Below are positions 37,101-48,962 of a stretch of DNA of 64,000 nucleotides, in pieces (the stretch's first letter is position 1; each line of letters opens with the position of its first letter). Origin of the DNA: Xylocopa sonorina (taxonomy: Eukaryota > Arthropoda > Insecta > Hymenoptera > Apidae); assembly GCF_050948175.1 (NCBI RefSeq), contig NC_135199.1, positions 3,662,501-3,726,500 of the forward strand. Reading direction: 5' to 3'. The notes beneath the pieces were generated by a model, which made no database searches, was not told where the DNA came from, and saw nothing but the letters and a program-made list of their open reading frames with translations. The position numbers and the translations under genes are program-made.

Positions 37101-40100
37101 TCGAGGAAAGGGCGAAGGAGAAAGACGGGTATGGAAGGTTGAAAGTGAAAAGAGAGGGAAGCACGCGGTGGTTGCGTGGGCGTAGGCCAACGCAAACAGA
37201 GGAACGCGTATCAGGTACAATAAGTTGTAACAAATGGCTACCTCGGTCGTTCCCTTCCCTTTCTGTCCCTTTCTTCTCCTTTCCCGAGGAAGGTGTACGC
37301 CACAGATGGTTACTGAGTAACGGAGACAGACCGGCGGAAAGAGGGTGAAGAAGAGGACGGGTGCCACGCCTGGGTATATAAAAATATCGGGCGACGGTGG
37401 GCGTTTAAATAAGCTTCCAGCCACGTCTACTACCGCGAGAGAGTCCTCGAAAACGAGAGACGAGAAAAAGGAGCGGTCCGCTTGTCTCCACGTGGAATGA
37501 GAAACGACCCGCGGTAGGATATATCGGGTTTTATGGGGCCTGTAAGAATCTACCACCCGCCACTGGCCACCAAAATGAACGCGAGCCTCAATAATATTAT
37601 CACCGCTTTCCAACGGGGGCTGCGCGGCTAGTAAATTACAACCCCTCCGATTCCTGCGATTATTTAATAATCGCGTTACGAATTTACCAGGGAATATACC
37701 GCCGAATCCTGTTTACCGTTGATTTTATTGTTCTTTACGAGCTTTCTGGTGACGTTAGTTAGAGCGCGTTAATGGCCAGCTTTAACCCATAAGTTGCGCT
37801 ATGTTGGAACTAGATTAAATATTTTACGAGCTAGTACTTTGCAATCCCCGTTCGTTTCGCGCAACAATATACGCATATGCACGTACGAGTAACACCTGCA
37901 TTCATCCTATAAAAGTTCGCCTACGATTCGGTATCGCTTGTAGAAAGTTTCGTCGAAATTTAAAATGCAGACGCAGAAAGGCGAAAAAAAGTTGCTCGAA
38001 CGATGAAACAATTAATAACTCACGACAGAGCGAGCCCATCGGTAAGACGATAATTGAGCCACTCGGAGCCGAAATTGATCAACACCATAAAAGTTGATCG
38101 ACTGGTTTCACATGAAGTTGATCATTAATTGCAGCGTACGCTACGTAAGTAAATTTTCGAAGCTTATGGTAAATGCGAGCACGCGAAGAGAGACGCGAAA
38201 AGAAGCTGGATAAATTAGGAGCGTAGATCTCGAGGAGGGCCGGTTTAATAATCTGGCGATAAGGAATGCCGCGAGATACGATAATGGCGTGGCACTTATA
38301 CTTTTTGTAAACAAAAGGCCCGCGACGCGACTCGTCTCGAGGCACTTCCGCCCGGCGAGACGGCCAGTCGTCGGTTTCCTCCGGCTGGCGCGCTCATTGT
38401 CGCGCTTGACGCGCGCGCGCAACACGATCGGAATGAGAATTTCGGTCCCGATCCGCAGAGAAAGTTGCCAGGCCGGTGCCGCGGCAATAATCGCGCGCGC
38501 GTTCCAATCGGATCGTTTCGATTACGAGCGCGTCCTTTTTCTTCCCCTGGCTCGCGTAATTATTTCACCACCTTTTGTCTCTCGATCACTGGCTCGCTTT
38601 CTCTTCGATCAGCCGAGGAAAAACGGGCACCCCGTCCGACGCTCGACGTCGCGTTTGCGAAACTCGTTTCCCACTTTGCCTCCTCGTATTTGCCGCGCGA
38701 TCGAGGCGTCACGCGATAACGAACGGCCGTGCAATAACCGATGCTTATCGATCGATGCTCGCGCATACGATCGTCTTAAACGGGTATAAAACGCCGGTCG
38801 ATATCGAGCGTCGTTATCGTTTTACGGTGTAGGAACGCGCGTGGATACCTTGCTCCGATGGCTGCCCTCAGCTTTGCTTCGGGTAGAAATGAACGATCGA
38901 ACACGTGTTTCGGTTAATTTTACGTCTTTATTCCTGTTCGCGCGGAACGCTCGCAGTTGTCGCAACGGGCGCGTGTAAAAGTACTTTGTGGTCATTCAGC
39001 CGTTGAAAATGTTGCAGTGTTCATATTATTACATTATGGCTAGTCGTTGGTTAGTAGAATGATTCGCGTGTTGGGTTAAACTCGGACATTTAATTTAATC
39101 GCTCCGCTGTGGAGGGTGATCCACTTTGGAATAGGTAATTTCGGTTTTCGATTTCGAAATCGTTTATTGTACTTGGCCACGTTTCGATAATGGATGTTTT
39201 TTTAGAAATATTCGAAGTAAATTGTATGGTTAAATGGTAGGCTTGATATTAACGAGAAATAGGCTCGACGAAGGTCGCTACTTATTTTAGCGAGTGTTTA
39301 CAGGGAAAGAACACGTGTAAAAATTCATGGAAAACACGAGGAAGTTTGTGCTAACACGATGGTAGGTTCTTCATCTTTCAGGGTTTTCCATCTTCGTCTG
39401 TGTTACCCGTTCCTCCTCTCCGTTCACGGCTGGTAGCAGGAACAAGTCCGCTTATTTACGAATGGAAACGTCATTTCGAAGGCGAGATCCATTTTTTTGG
39501 GTTACCAGAGATTCGACACCATGGGCGGCTCGTTTATGCCGCAGTCCTTCTGGGCACCGTGAAATACAGCAAGGGTTTTACCCTTGAGAACGTAATAAAA
39601 ACTGTTTTACTCAAGTGTCCTATTTACGCTCCTCCCAAGCTGTTCCGACGCGCTCAGGTTTCACAAATTCACGTCTGCTACAAATTACACCCTTCTTATA
39701 TGTCCGAAATTAATATACATAATTCCCGCGTTACGTTTAAATTTGCTTAATTATGACACAAATGTCCCGTTTCCTTGCACGTTTCTCAAGACTTCGATCG
39801 AAACAAATAAGAGAGAATTATAGGCTTCGAACGATACCAATCTGTTTACAGAGGGAGGAACGTCTCCATCTCCGCTTTCTTGAATACTCTTTGTCCGCGG
39901 AGTTTGTTTTCGCCAGACAAATCCTTCCCGCGATCCTTGCGAAGTTTGCGATCCTTCGACCAATACCGCCTGTCCCACGGTCACCTTTTGTTCGACTCTC
40001 TTTGTCCGAGTGTATCGGCTTTTCTGCCACTTTGCTCTCTCGACGCTCGCTCGGATCTCCCGTTGTTTTATTCCGCCAGACCCCCACGGTCAACCACTGC

Positions 40101-43100
40101 TCGAAATTGCTCGATCCGAAACACTTTTTTACGACTTCGTCACACTTTTCGCGTCTTTTTAGTCGGAGGAAGCGGGATTTCCTGGTCTCTGGATCGCCGC
40201 AAATAGGATTCCGAGGGACGCCCAGACTTAAAAGGTTACCCGCGATCCTACGCGCTCCTTTCCTTCCTGACGGCAGTCTTTTTTACGCGTCCACTGGAAA
40301 TAGTTCCTAGAAACTCTCTGGAGAGCTTCGATCGGACGTCTCGAGGATGGAAATCGTCAAGGGTTCGACAATTCGTTTGATCGTTCGTCTATGGGTCGAG
40401 AAGAAGCAAACGAATTTCGAAAGGGCTCTCCGTTTCGCGCCACGGTGTCCTCGGCTGCGATTTCCGTCCCCGACGCCATGTCCCACGCTCGATTCGAATT
40501 TTAATAGCCTTTGTTACTATCCGCGGATATCAGTGGTCGCTGTTCCAATGTACACTCGACATCAGAATTTATTCAAAGCGAGTCGAGTTTCAATAATTCG
40601 TTTCATAATTTTTGTCACCGATTGCCTGGTCGTCTCGCGACTTCTTCCAGCGACGCGTGAAACCTATAAAGTCGAGCGTGGATCTTGGCAAGCAGTGCCA
40701 ACAGAAGGCCCCTGAATGGCGAATTCCGCTGTACTTGAATCATTCCCGACCGAGAATACCTTGCGCTGGGAAGGTGCCGCTGCGACGAGACGGCCGTCGT
40801 CTCGGCAGAAATGCAGCCAGGTCCGGGGGCACCGACTGCTCCCTATAAATAGTGGTCGTTAACCGCGGCCAACTATTATTGGGAACGTCGCGGTTTTCCT
40901 TTCGAACCTCTCTGCTCGTCTTTTTCCCCCGCGCAAGAAAGCTGTCGAGTCCAGCGACGCGACGCGTTTTCTTTGACGGTCAGGGCCCGGTTGGTGGGCG
41001 TAGCGAGCCGTGCACCCGACGGAAATAGAGGATGATACTTGAACCTCGGCCGGTTCTCCAGCGAATCGTTCGATCTATTAATAATCGGGCATCGAAATAA
41101 TGTTTCGCGGCGCGTGGGCGATCGATACGTCGACCTCGCTCGCCCGGAGAAAGCGGAGGAATCGCCCCGTTTGGAGACCCGAATCGGAGTTGTTCGATGA
41201 ATATTTCTGGTTTCCTTTGTTTTTCTCTCTTCCCTCTTTTTATACTCGAGAGGAAATTGGATTAAGACTGTTTAGATCGATCGGTAAAGATAGAACGGGC
41301 AAATGAAACTGCGGAACGACGAATGGTTTGTGCGAAGAAGGATGTTTGATTTTTTTTTTTAGAACGCCCGATCGAGAATTTAGAATAGATGAACGTTGTT
41401 AAAACGCTGACTGAAAACATTTCGCGAAAGCACGGCTGGTCTTCGAAGTCAAGACCGGTCGGTGTTTTTCTACCCCTGATTTATCTGTTCACGGTCCGAC
41501 GCGTACTTATGCGTGGGAAACGGCCACGTGATAGACACGTGGATTCCGGTTTTGGATAGGCTTGTCAATATTTTCGCTTCCTCGTTTTGTACCGCGGAAA
41601 AGGGAAAGGCATCGCATACCGAGCGTGGATTCCGTTTCGTTCCCGGTGATCCCCTCGCGATCGAGACGCGATCGATTTGTACGGGCCACGGATGGCTCGT
41701 AGCGTTTTTGGACGCTCCCTCCCTCTAAATCTTGATTCGACGTCGTGAATCAATTTTATCTGCTCCTAAATCTAAAGCTTCACCCTTGAAAATGCTGTAT
41801 TTTTATCCTCTATTTCGGTCGAGTCGAGTGTATTCTTGAATGGAAAAGAAACGGATGGAAGTTGTTCACCTTCGTGGAAACCACGTTCGAATTTGAATTC
41901 TGTTTGACTTGCACGGTGAATTTATGTCGAAACGTTGGCTGTTGTCTTCAGGAGGGAAGGGAAATAGGTCGAATTGGATTAAAAAAAAACTTGGGTTTCG
42001 AACGTATTTTAAAAACTTCTGTTTCATTTATATCTGCGAACGGGCACGCTTGTTTTGTTCGACGAAAACAGGATCGTGATACAATTTTTTATTTTGGTTA
42101 CGACGAGTGATGAATTTAAATTAAATATGCCTCATCCGAATTGTTCATTTTCCACTCTTTCCTCTGTTCTTAGTTTTCCTTTGATGTCTCCATTTAGCGC
42201 GATTCTCTATCGTTCCGCGTGTCCGTGGAAGAATGCCGCCCGTTCAGCCGTCGCGACGCTCTTAATCTGTAATTTTTCGCTGTCGTAACCGTTAGGGGAA
42301 GTTCTAATCGGCGAAACTCGGGATCCTCGAGGCGAAAGAGCCCGTCTATATTTAAACTGGCGGGCCACGGTGTACGATTGGGATGCATGGAAATGCCACG
42401 GGACGTGCTTAACGAGCGGAAGTACGTTGCAGCTGCAGTTGCGGCGAAAAGGAATCGTCCGGCAAACTTACTTTGTCTCCTCCCATTGCACATTTCGTCA
42501 AAGTATTTTCGTTGGACACGTTGCGACGAATTTCCTGTCCATTGTATCGATTTTATTTTATTGGAAGAAACGATCGTCGAGAAAAAGAGAAGTTTCGGTT
42601 CCTTTATCGCGTGTACGTTTCTTTCTCGAAATTTCCAAAATTCGACACAGCGGCACTCGTTTCACGGAATCATATTTATTGAATTACTTATCGAATGGAA
42701 TTGAAAAATAGACGAACCGGATAGTTGCGAACGGTGTTCCAAAGGTCGCAACCGGTGAAGGAACGTGCGTAGAAACTTCTTCGGCCAGCGACAGTCGAAA
42801 CGAATGGAAATGCGGTTGAATGCGTTCGTAGCGGATGCAGCTTGGACCGAGAGGGTTGCTCTGTCGACGAATTCGCTCGCTCAGCGGAGAGGACGGAAAG
42901 CTTTATCGTGCTTTCAACGGGATTAGAATTTGTTGAATCGTTCGTGCCTGTGTCCACTGTCCTTTGTTTAACTTTCGGCTCGTGCCTCTCTTCGGCCAGT
43001 CCCGTGATTTTTTAAGTCAATCCCCGAGCGATTCGTGCAGCTACCGCGCGCGCGATGCAAATTCGGGAGGAACGTTTGGACGTTACTTGAATAAACTGCG

Positions 43101-45953
43101 ATCGTTCGTAACCGCGTCCCAAGTTAGCAGGTGGTTCGTATTCGAAACGTGAACGCAATTTTCTTTTTCACTTCGTCAAATCTGCAGAGATGTATATTTA
43201 TCATTCTTGCCTATACTCGGAATTCCTAACTCCACACGATACGTATAGAAAGTATGCGAGGGGCTACTGGTAATTTCTCTTCGAGCCATTACACTTGAAT
43301 CTCGCATCGGGAGAAGAGAAGAACTTTCGAACCTTTTCCCGGTGGGAACCGCAAAATCTTAGAGTTCCCTAGATAATTCCGAGAGATTCTATTTGCTGGC
43401 TAAAGCCAACGTTCGCAGTTGCCACGCGCAGACGAATCCCGAGATTTCCATTCGTCTGCCAAGAATCGTCCCGTCCGACCCGGAAGTCGCGGCGGCGCAC
43501 ACGAATCGGGGAAGACGATTTGCCTCTCGTCGGTCAATTACCAGCGAATTGGACCGTCTATGCGCCGCTGGTGAAGTGTCCACTTCCTTGAAACGATCCA
43601 ATTTTCCTCGGTGGCGAACCAATATCGTCCAATTGCCGCGGCTGGTCCGCGAGGAATTGCGGCGAACCATTTCCAGCGCGCACGCACTCGCGCGCTCGTT
43701 TCGCAATTAGCCTTTTCATTTCGCCTCTAACACGCCACTTTGAGGCTCGAACCGCCGTTATCTCATCGCGGCGTTCGCCGAATCGTGCTCGGTAAAAGTG
43801 AAACAATTTCGCTAGGGAAAAGTGCCATTTCCATCGAGAATCTCCTACTCTTTCTCTCGTGAACAGAGTCAGGATCGGTTAATTCTCTTTCAGCGTTGGA
43901 AAATCGGCTGCCGGTAAAACGGCAGTCGCTCGTTCGCGGAGTTATTTCACTGTGAGCAACCGCGATTGCTCTCAGTGATAAAAGAGTCAAGTCTTGCGTT
44001 AATAATGTTCGCGTCGATAGCGCGAAACTCCGCTTAATTACATAGAATTATGACCTCGTAACGAGAGATTAATTGCGGACCTCTCGACGTTGGTAATTGA
44101 AAATCTCGCCAAGTACCCTCGAAACACGTCGTAATTGCTTGATGATCATCTCGTCCCGACAGTAGTTGATGACGTTTCAACGATATCTCGAACTTTCTTC
44201 TTCTACCCAGAAACCGCTTAAGCTATTCCTGTCAAAGTTCCTAATTATCGCTCCTGCATCAATATCGATCGATCACGAATAATTTGATATTCCCACAAAA
44301 TTCGTCGTTTCGCTAACAGCGACATTCGAACAAACCAAACAGAAACATCGGATCAAATCGAGAGTCTTCGATCTGGTTCTTCGTCCCACGGAACAATGAG
44401 CTCGCAATCGGGTACACGCGGAAGGCGCATCGACGGGATGTCGATCGATCCGACGCGAGATCGAGGCTCCGTCCCGTTGTTGGCAATAACGCGGACAAAC
44501 AGCGCGGTTTCCAATTACTGGGTCGCACAATGAGACCGGGGCGTGGTCGATTAAAAGTCTATCGGACGTCGACGGACGAGTTTTGCACGGTAACCCGGAA
44601 AACCGAAACGTCCTGGCCGCGGTCGGGCTAGGTACGTTCTCCGGGAGTTGTTTCCGTCGTCGTTCCGCACTCGCGTCTCGTCGCCCTGCCATCCAACGAC
44701 GACGACGTATCGGGAAAGAAGCCGGCGGGTTGATTTTCTCGTCAGTTTTCGGTGACGTTGATACCGTGCCAACTGGAACGAGATGATGAACGAGAAAAAT
44801 GGAAGAGAGGAAAAGAAGGAGACGGAGAGGGAGGAAACGTGTCCCTTGCTCTATTTCCGTCTTCGTCTCCGCTCTGGCCGATGGAAATTGCTGCCGGTCG
44901 TCTCTATAGCTTCTCGCCGCTGGTCCGTGCCAGGGACGCGATACGAACAATCCGCGCGCTAATTAATGAAGGTATAGAGGCTTTCAACGTCCGAAAACTG
45001 ATTCACGTTCGCGCTGGACCGGGAATCTCTCGTTTCACCGTGCGACGATACTAACGAGCGGCCGTAATTGCGTCCCGTGGAAACGTTAACAGGTTTTGCG
45101 AACTTTATCAAATAATTAACGAGCCTAATTACCGTGGTAATGGAGTCTTTGTTGTGTCTCTGGCTGGTCTAAGTTCCTCCCTCGTTGGTGCGGAAAAACG
45201 ATTCCCGTTAGCGCGTGCTGCTTTGCTTGGCCGAATTTAGCCAGGAGGGTCGCGATTGATGGACGATGGATGGTACTCGTCGAACATTCGATACGAGTTT
45301 TGCGTTGGCGATTGATTTTCAGACGAAATTACTATTTTACGCTTCGTAACGTCGATTTTTTGGGAAATTTATCGCGCGTAAGGACTAATCGGTAATTAAT
45401 AACATTCAAGTTTGCGAGAGACTACTTCAAGCGCTTATAAGTTTACTCGGGATACTAAAAGAAAATGCTCTTTCATCGCGAGATGGAAGTAAAGATTTTT
45501 AAATGAAATATATAATTCGTCGATGACTAGTTATTAATTGTCTCGTTGAACGTTAGAATATCCTTTATAAATTCAGTACAAACCTCGGACATGCAATTAC
45601 CCAAGTAAACTTCCTATCGCTACTATAGCACGGTCAACACCGGCGTTCACGCTGGCAGCCATCTTCAAACACCAAACCCCGCAATTATCGTCATCGGTCA
45701 ATTTACCCAGCAACGACAGGAAGTCGTCGCGAAGCACCACCACCACCACGGTCACCTCCGTATCGCACGCTTGTTCGTTTCGAAAAATAAGAAGAAGAGC
45801 AACCAATAACTCGCGTATAGCGTTCGCGTTTATCGAGCCGGGGGAGATAAGCAGCATCCTGTTTGCTCGCCGCCATGTTCAAATTTGTCATCGACCGTGA
45901 AAAAGTGCGATGTTCACCGACGTCCTTCCCACCCTCTGCGTTTCTCTCACACA

Positions 45954-45970
45954 TTTTTTTTTTTTTTTTT
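45954..45970. repeat. Poly(T) run of 17
   Basis: Seventeen consecutive T on the plus strand. No flanking duplication or gene body suggests a retroposed copy on the minus strand. Confidence 0.8.
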
Positions 45971-48460
45971 GGACGCACAGCCACGGAAGTGTAGAGATAT
46001 TTTTATCCTCGCGCGTTTTGTCCTGGATCGGTGACCTGTCGATTTTTCCATCGTTCCCCGCGGTTGGCGAATTGACAGGTTCGATCCGCGAGGCGACAAA
46101 CATTCAATGACATGTCGATATCCTCAACGATCGTGTTCTGTTTTTAGATCTCGCCAAGTTTGCGGCACAGCTGACTTTTCTTAAAAAATTAAAACCACCT
46201 GAGGTTCGAAATCAATTTCTCTATTTTTTGATTTGAGTTATAAAAAGTACAGCTCTTGGCGATTTGCTACGCTGAAATTTCTTTCCTGTGAAGTCACGAT
46301 TTTCGCGTAACAATTCAAAGGTTTCGCGTAAAAGTGAATGAAAAAGGCTGCAATTAGTTACACTTTCTTCCGTGACGACGTAACGAGATTCTGATTTAAC
46401 GGAAGGCTAACCGAATCGTGGCAGGAGAAATTCTCCGGACAATAGATCGCCTTATCGAGCTGGTTTCCATGTTGGGTCGAGGCCCACGGTTTTTAGAACA
46501 GCTATTTTTAACCGCGAGAAAAGCGCGTGCACGCGTGCTCATTGTTGTTATACAAGCGACCGGTTGTTGCGTAACATCGTGTCCACCGATATGATGTATT
46601 TTACGCCGGCGCGGAGCGAAGAAATGCGCTTCTCGCGCTCCGTTGGATGCTGCCTCGTGAAAGTACTCCGTCCGGTTGTCGCGTCCCATAAAGCGATCAA
46701 TGGTATCAATTTGTAATTACACTCTTCGACTTTTAAATGCGAGGTACTGAGTCTCCAATTTAAACATAGCAATACAAATCTTCGTATCTCACGATCGACC
46801 AGTTTTCTTCTTTCCTAATTTTGAGTTTGAACAGAAGCGAGGAAGAATGATATCGATCGCCCACGAAACTTCTCTAATCCCGAAAGTATTGACTCTTAAC
46901 GACGAATCTTCCCGTTCGCTCGCGAAACTTCTCAATTCCATCGCGCTCGGAAAGTTCGTTCGATGGGATCTCGACACAGAAAAGAGTGACTTATTTCGCG
47001 CGATCGATCTCAGCCTCCGTGTTTCCGTATTGCTTCTTCCTCGTTTCAGGGCGGAGCTCGATAACGTCGGGACACTCGAGAGATATCATAAAACGTTATC
47101 GCGGTGATAAGACGCGTAGCAGGGGAAGGAAACTAAGGTGAAGGCGGGCGTAAAATGGCATCGCGAGGGGGACAAAGTTTCGTCGCATCGTCGCGGCGCT
47201 CCGATAACTTTCAATTCTCACTGCGAATGCTCGCTCACGAATCCACGCTATCTGTTGTGCCCTGTATCGATAGCTGTAGACCTACGATAAGTCCAGACAT
47301 CTTATCCCGCGATTTCGATTCGCGGTATCGGATTTAATTTCAATAAGTGACCCGGTGAAATGTTTTGCAAATATCTAGCGTATGGTCGAGGGTAAATAAA
47401 TCGAAAACTTCTGTGCACCAGTCCGGGGTTAATACTTTTAACGCGGAGACTCGCCACCGCGATAGGAACAACCCTTAATAATGCTAATGGACGGGGCGAG
47501 CGGCATTGCCAAGGCGGCGAAAAGAATCGTTGGTTGAACAAGAAGTTGAAATCGGGAACAAAAAAAGGAAGAAACAGCACAGGCTGGATTGCCTTTTGGC
47601 GATTCCCTTTGAAGTACTTCTGGCAAACGCGAAACGAGAAACGCGAGGGAGCACGTAATCGATTATGTACACGCGTGGCGTGCCTCTCGCGAATTAATTG
47701 GTTCGTTGGAAACGATTTTGCGAATCCAGTGAAACCCTGGCCGATTCTCTGCTCTTTCGTGAAGATCGATTAGCCAGTGACTCGACAAGATTTTATATTC
47801 GAAATAGTACATTTAGAATCGGTTCTCGCGTCTGAAAGTTGTGCGAGTACTTTGAAGCGCTCCACGCTCCCGCGATGCATACGATTATACAAGCTTCCCC
47901 CTGATAAACCGTGAATAAAATTCATGGATTCGCGTACCACGCAAATCGGCAGGCCAGACGTTTTCAATCTTGCCGCTGCTCAAACATCGATTTATCAAAG
48001 TGGACGCCGCGTGAATGGACATCGGCGAACGAGCGATAGAACACGTACGCCGCCTCGAAGAGCAGCTCGCGCTTTATCGAACGGGCCCCGCCACCGTAAA
48101 ATCCGTAACAAACGCCCCGTTGTTTTCATAGAAGGCCGCCCGATAACCAACCCCGTGCGATAATTTATCCACTCAGGAATAAATAACCAACGCACCCGTC
48201 CGAGCGAATTCTGTATGCACAGCGGCGAACGTTTCTTTCTCCTTTCTATTTTTTCCGTTTTTTTTATCAATCTCCATGACAAGCGTTTGCACGCGCGTGA
48301 CTCTGCGAACACGCGACATCGTTCCTCCATTTAGGAAGCTTTTAAGCCACTCGCGTACGGCCCAGGCTTTACACGCGCGTTGATACGTCACCGTCGAAGG
48401 GCGGTGACAATTAATCATAGCACCCTCGTGAATCGGGGAGGTCGATTCCGGGGGCGAACG

Positions 48461-48486
48461 TTAGGGTGGCAGTTTTAGTGACTAGA
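48461..48486. repeat. Duplicated 26-bp element, copy 1
   Basis: This begins TTAGGGTGGCAG and ends GACTAGA. It matches a second copy 476 bp downstream at 23 of 26 positions. It is preceded by a GGGG-containing CpG-rich stretch, as the second copy also is. Confidence 0.55.
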
Positions 48487-48936
48487 TCGAAAGCTCGATC
48501 CAATTCGTCAGTCGGTTGACGGGACGATTCGCTGTGAACAATCGTGAGACAAACGGGCTGCTTTGATGCCCGGCGTCTATTTGAAGCCTGGCTTTTTCGA
48601 CTTCCTCTTCGAACAGTTAACTGCCTCTCGTAACCGCGAAACGGCAGGTGGTGCCATTGGAACACTCTTCGGGAGTCTCTTTGGGGAGCGTTGAAAAACG
48701 AGAGGGAGTATTTTATTTTTCGTTGCAGACGCGGAAAATCGGAAAGACTGGCTGTACTCCAGCTGCCGATAGCCCGCTTTCAGCTTCGCAATTAACGAAC
48801 ACCACTCTTCTTCGTTAGCCGACGTTCAATTGGCCCTGTATCGCGGTAGCGTTTCGTTTTCACTTGTGCTTGGTAGGAATTTCTGCGGGCGCCCCCGTCA
48901 GAACGGGGATTCGGTTCGCAGACGAACCGGCTGGCA

Positions 48937-48962
48937 TTAGGGCGGCGGTTTTAGAGACTAGA
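48937..48962. repeat. Duplicated 26-bp element, copy 2
   Basis: This begins TTAGGGCGGCGG and ends GACTAGA. It differs from copy 1 at three positions. A small hairpin, CGGTTCG and CGAACCG around CAGA (48912-48929), lies just upstream and is absent from copy 1. Confidence 0.55.

Larger units (their letters stand above)
34163..48400 (+). other. Large intron, middle part
   Basis: I see no supported gene here. The stretch includes a GAA-rich purine tract at 37064-37150 followed by TATATAAAA at 37375. It also has clustered GTTGATC motifs near 38.1 kb, TATAAATAG at 40844, an 11-T run at 41350-41360 and a 17-T run at 45954-45970. Chance frames reach 234 codons on the minus strand (36.9-37.6 kb), produced by the purine-rich plus strand. 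Confidence 0.5.

Noticed and set aside
36909..37613. 234-codon minus-strand open frame, the longest in the window
   Set aside because: It is made by the purine-rich plus strand (Phe/Ser/Pro/Leu-rich low complexity), has no family resemblance and overlaps other frames.
44273..44950. 225-codon minus-strand open frame
   Set aside because: Arg/Ser-rich, no recognisable domain, and no splice or start support; expected by chance in stop-poor DNA.
46077..46088. GGTTCGATCC-like B box suggesting a tRNA
   Set aside because: The upstream 60 bases do not form acceptor, D or anticodon stems.
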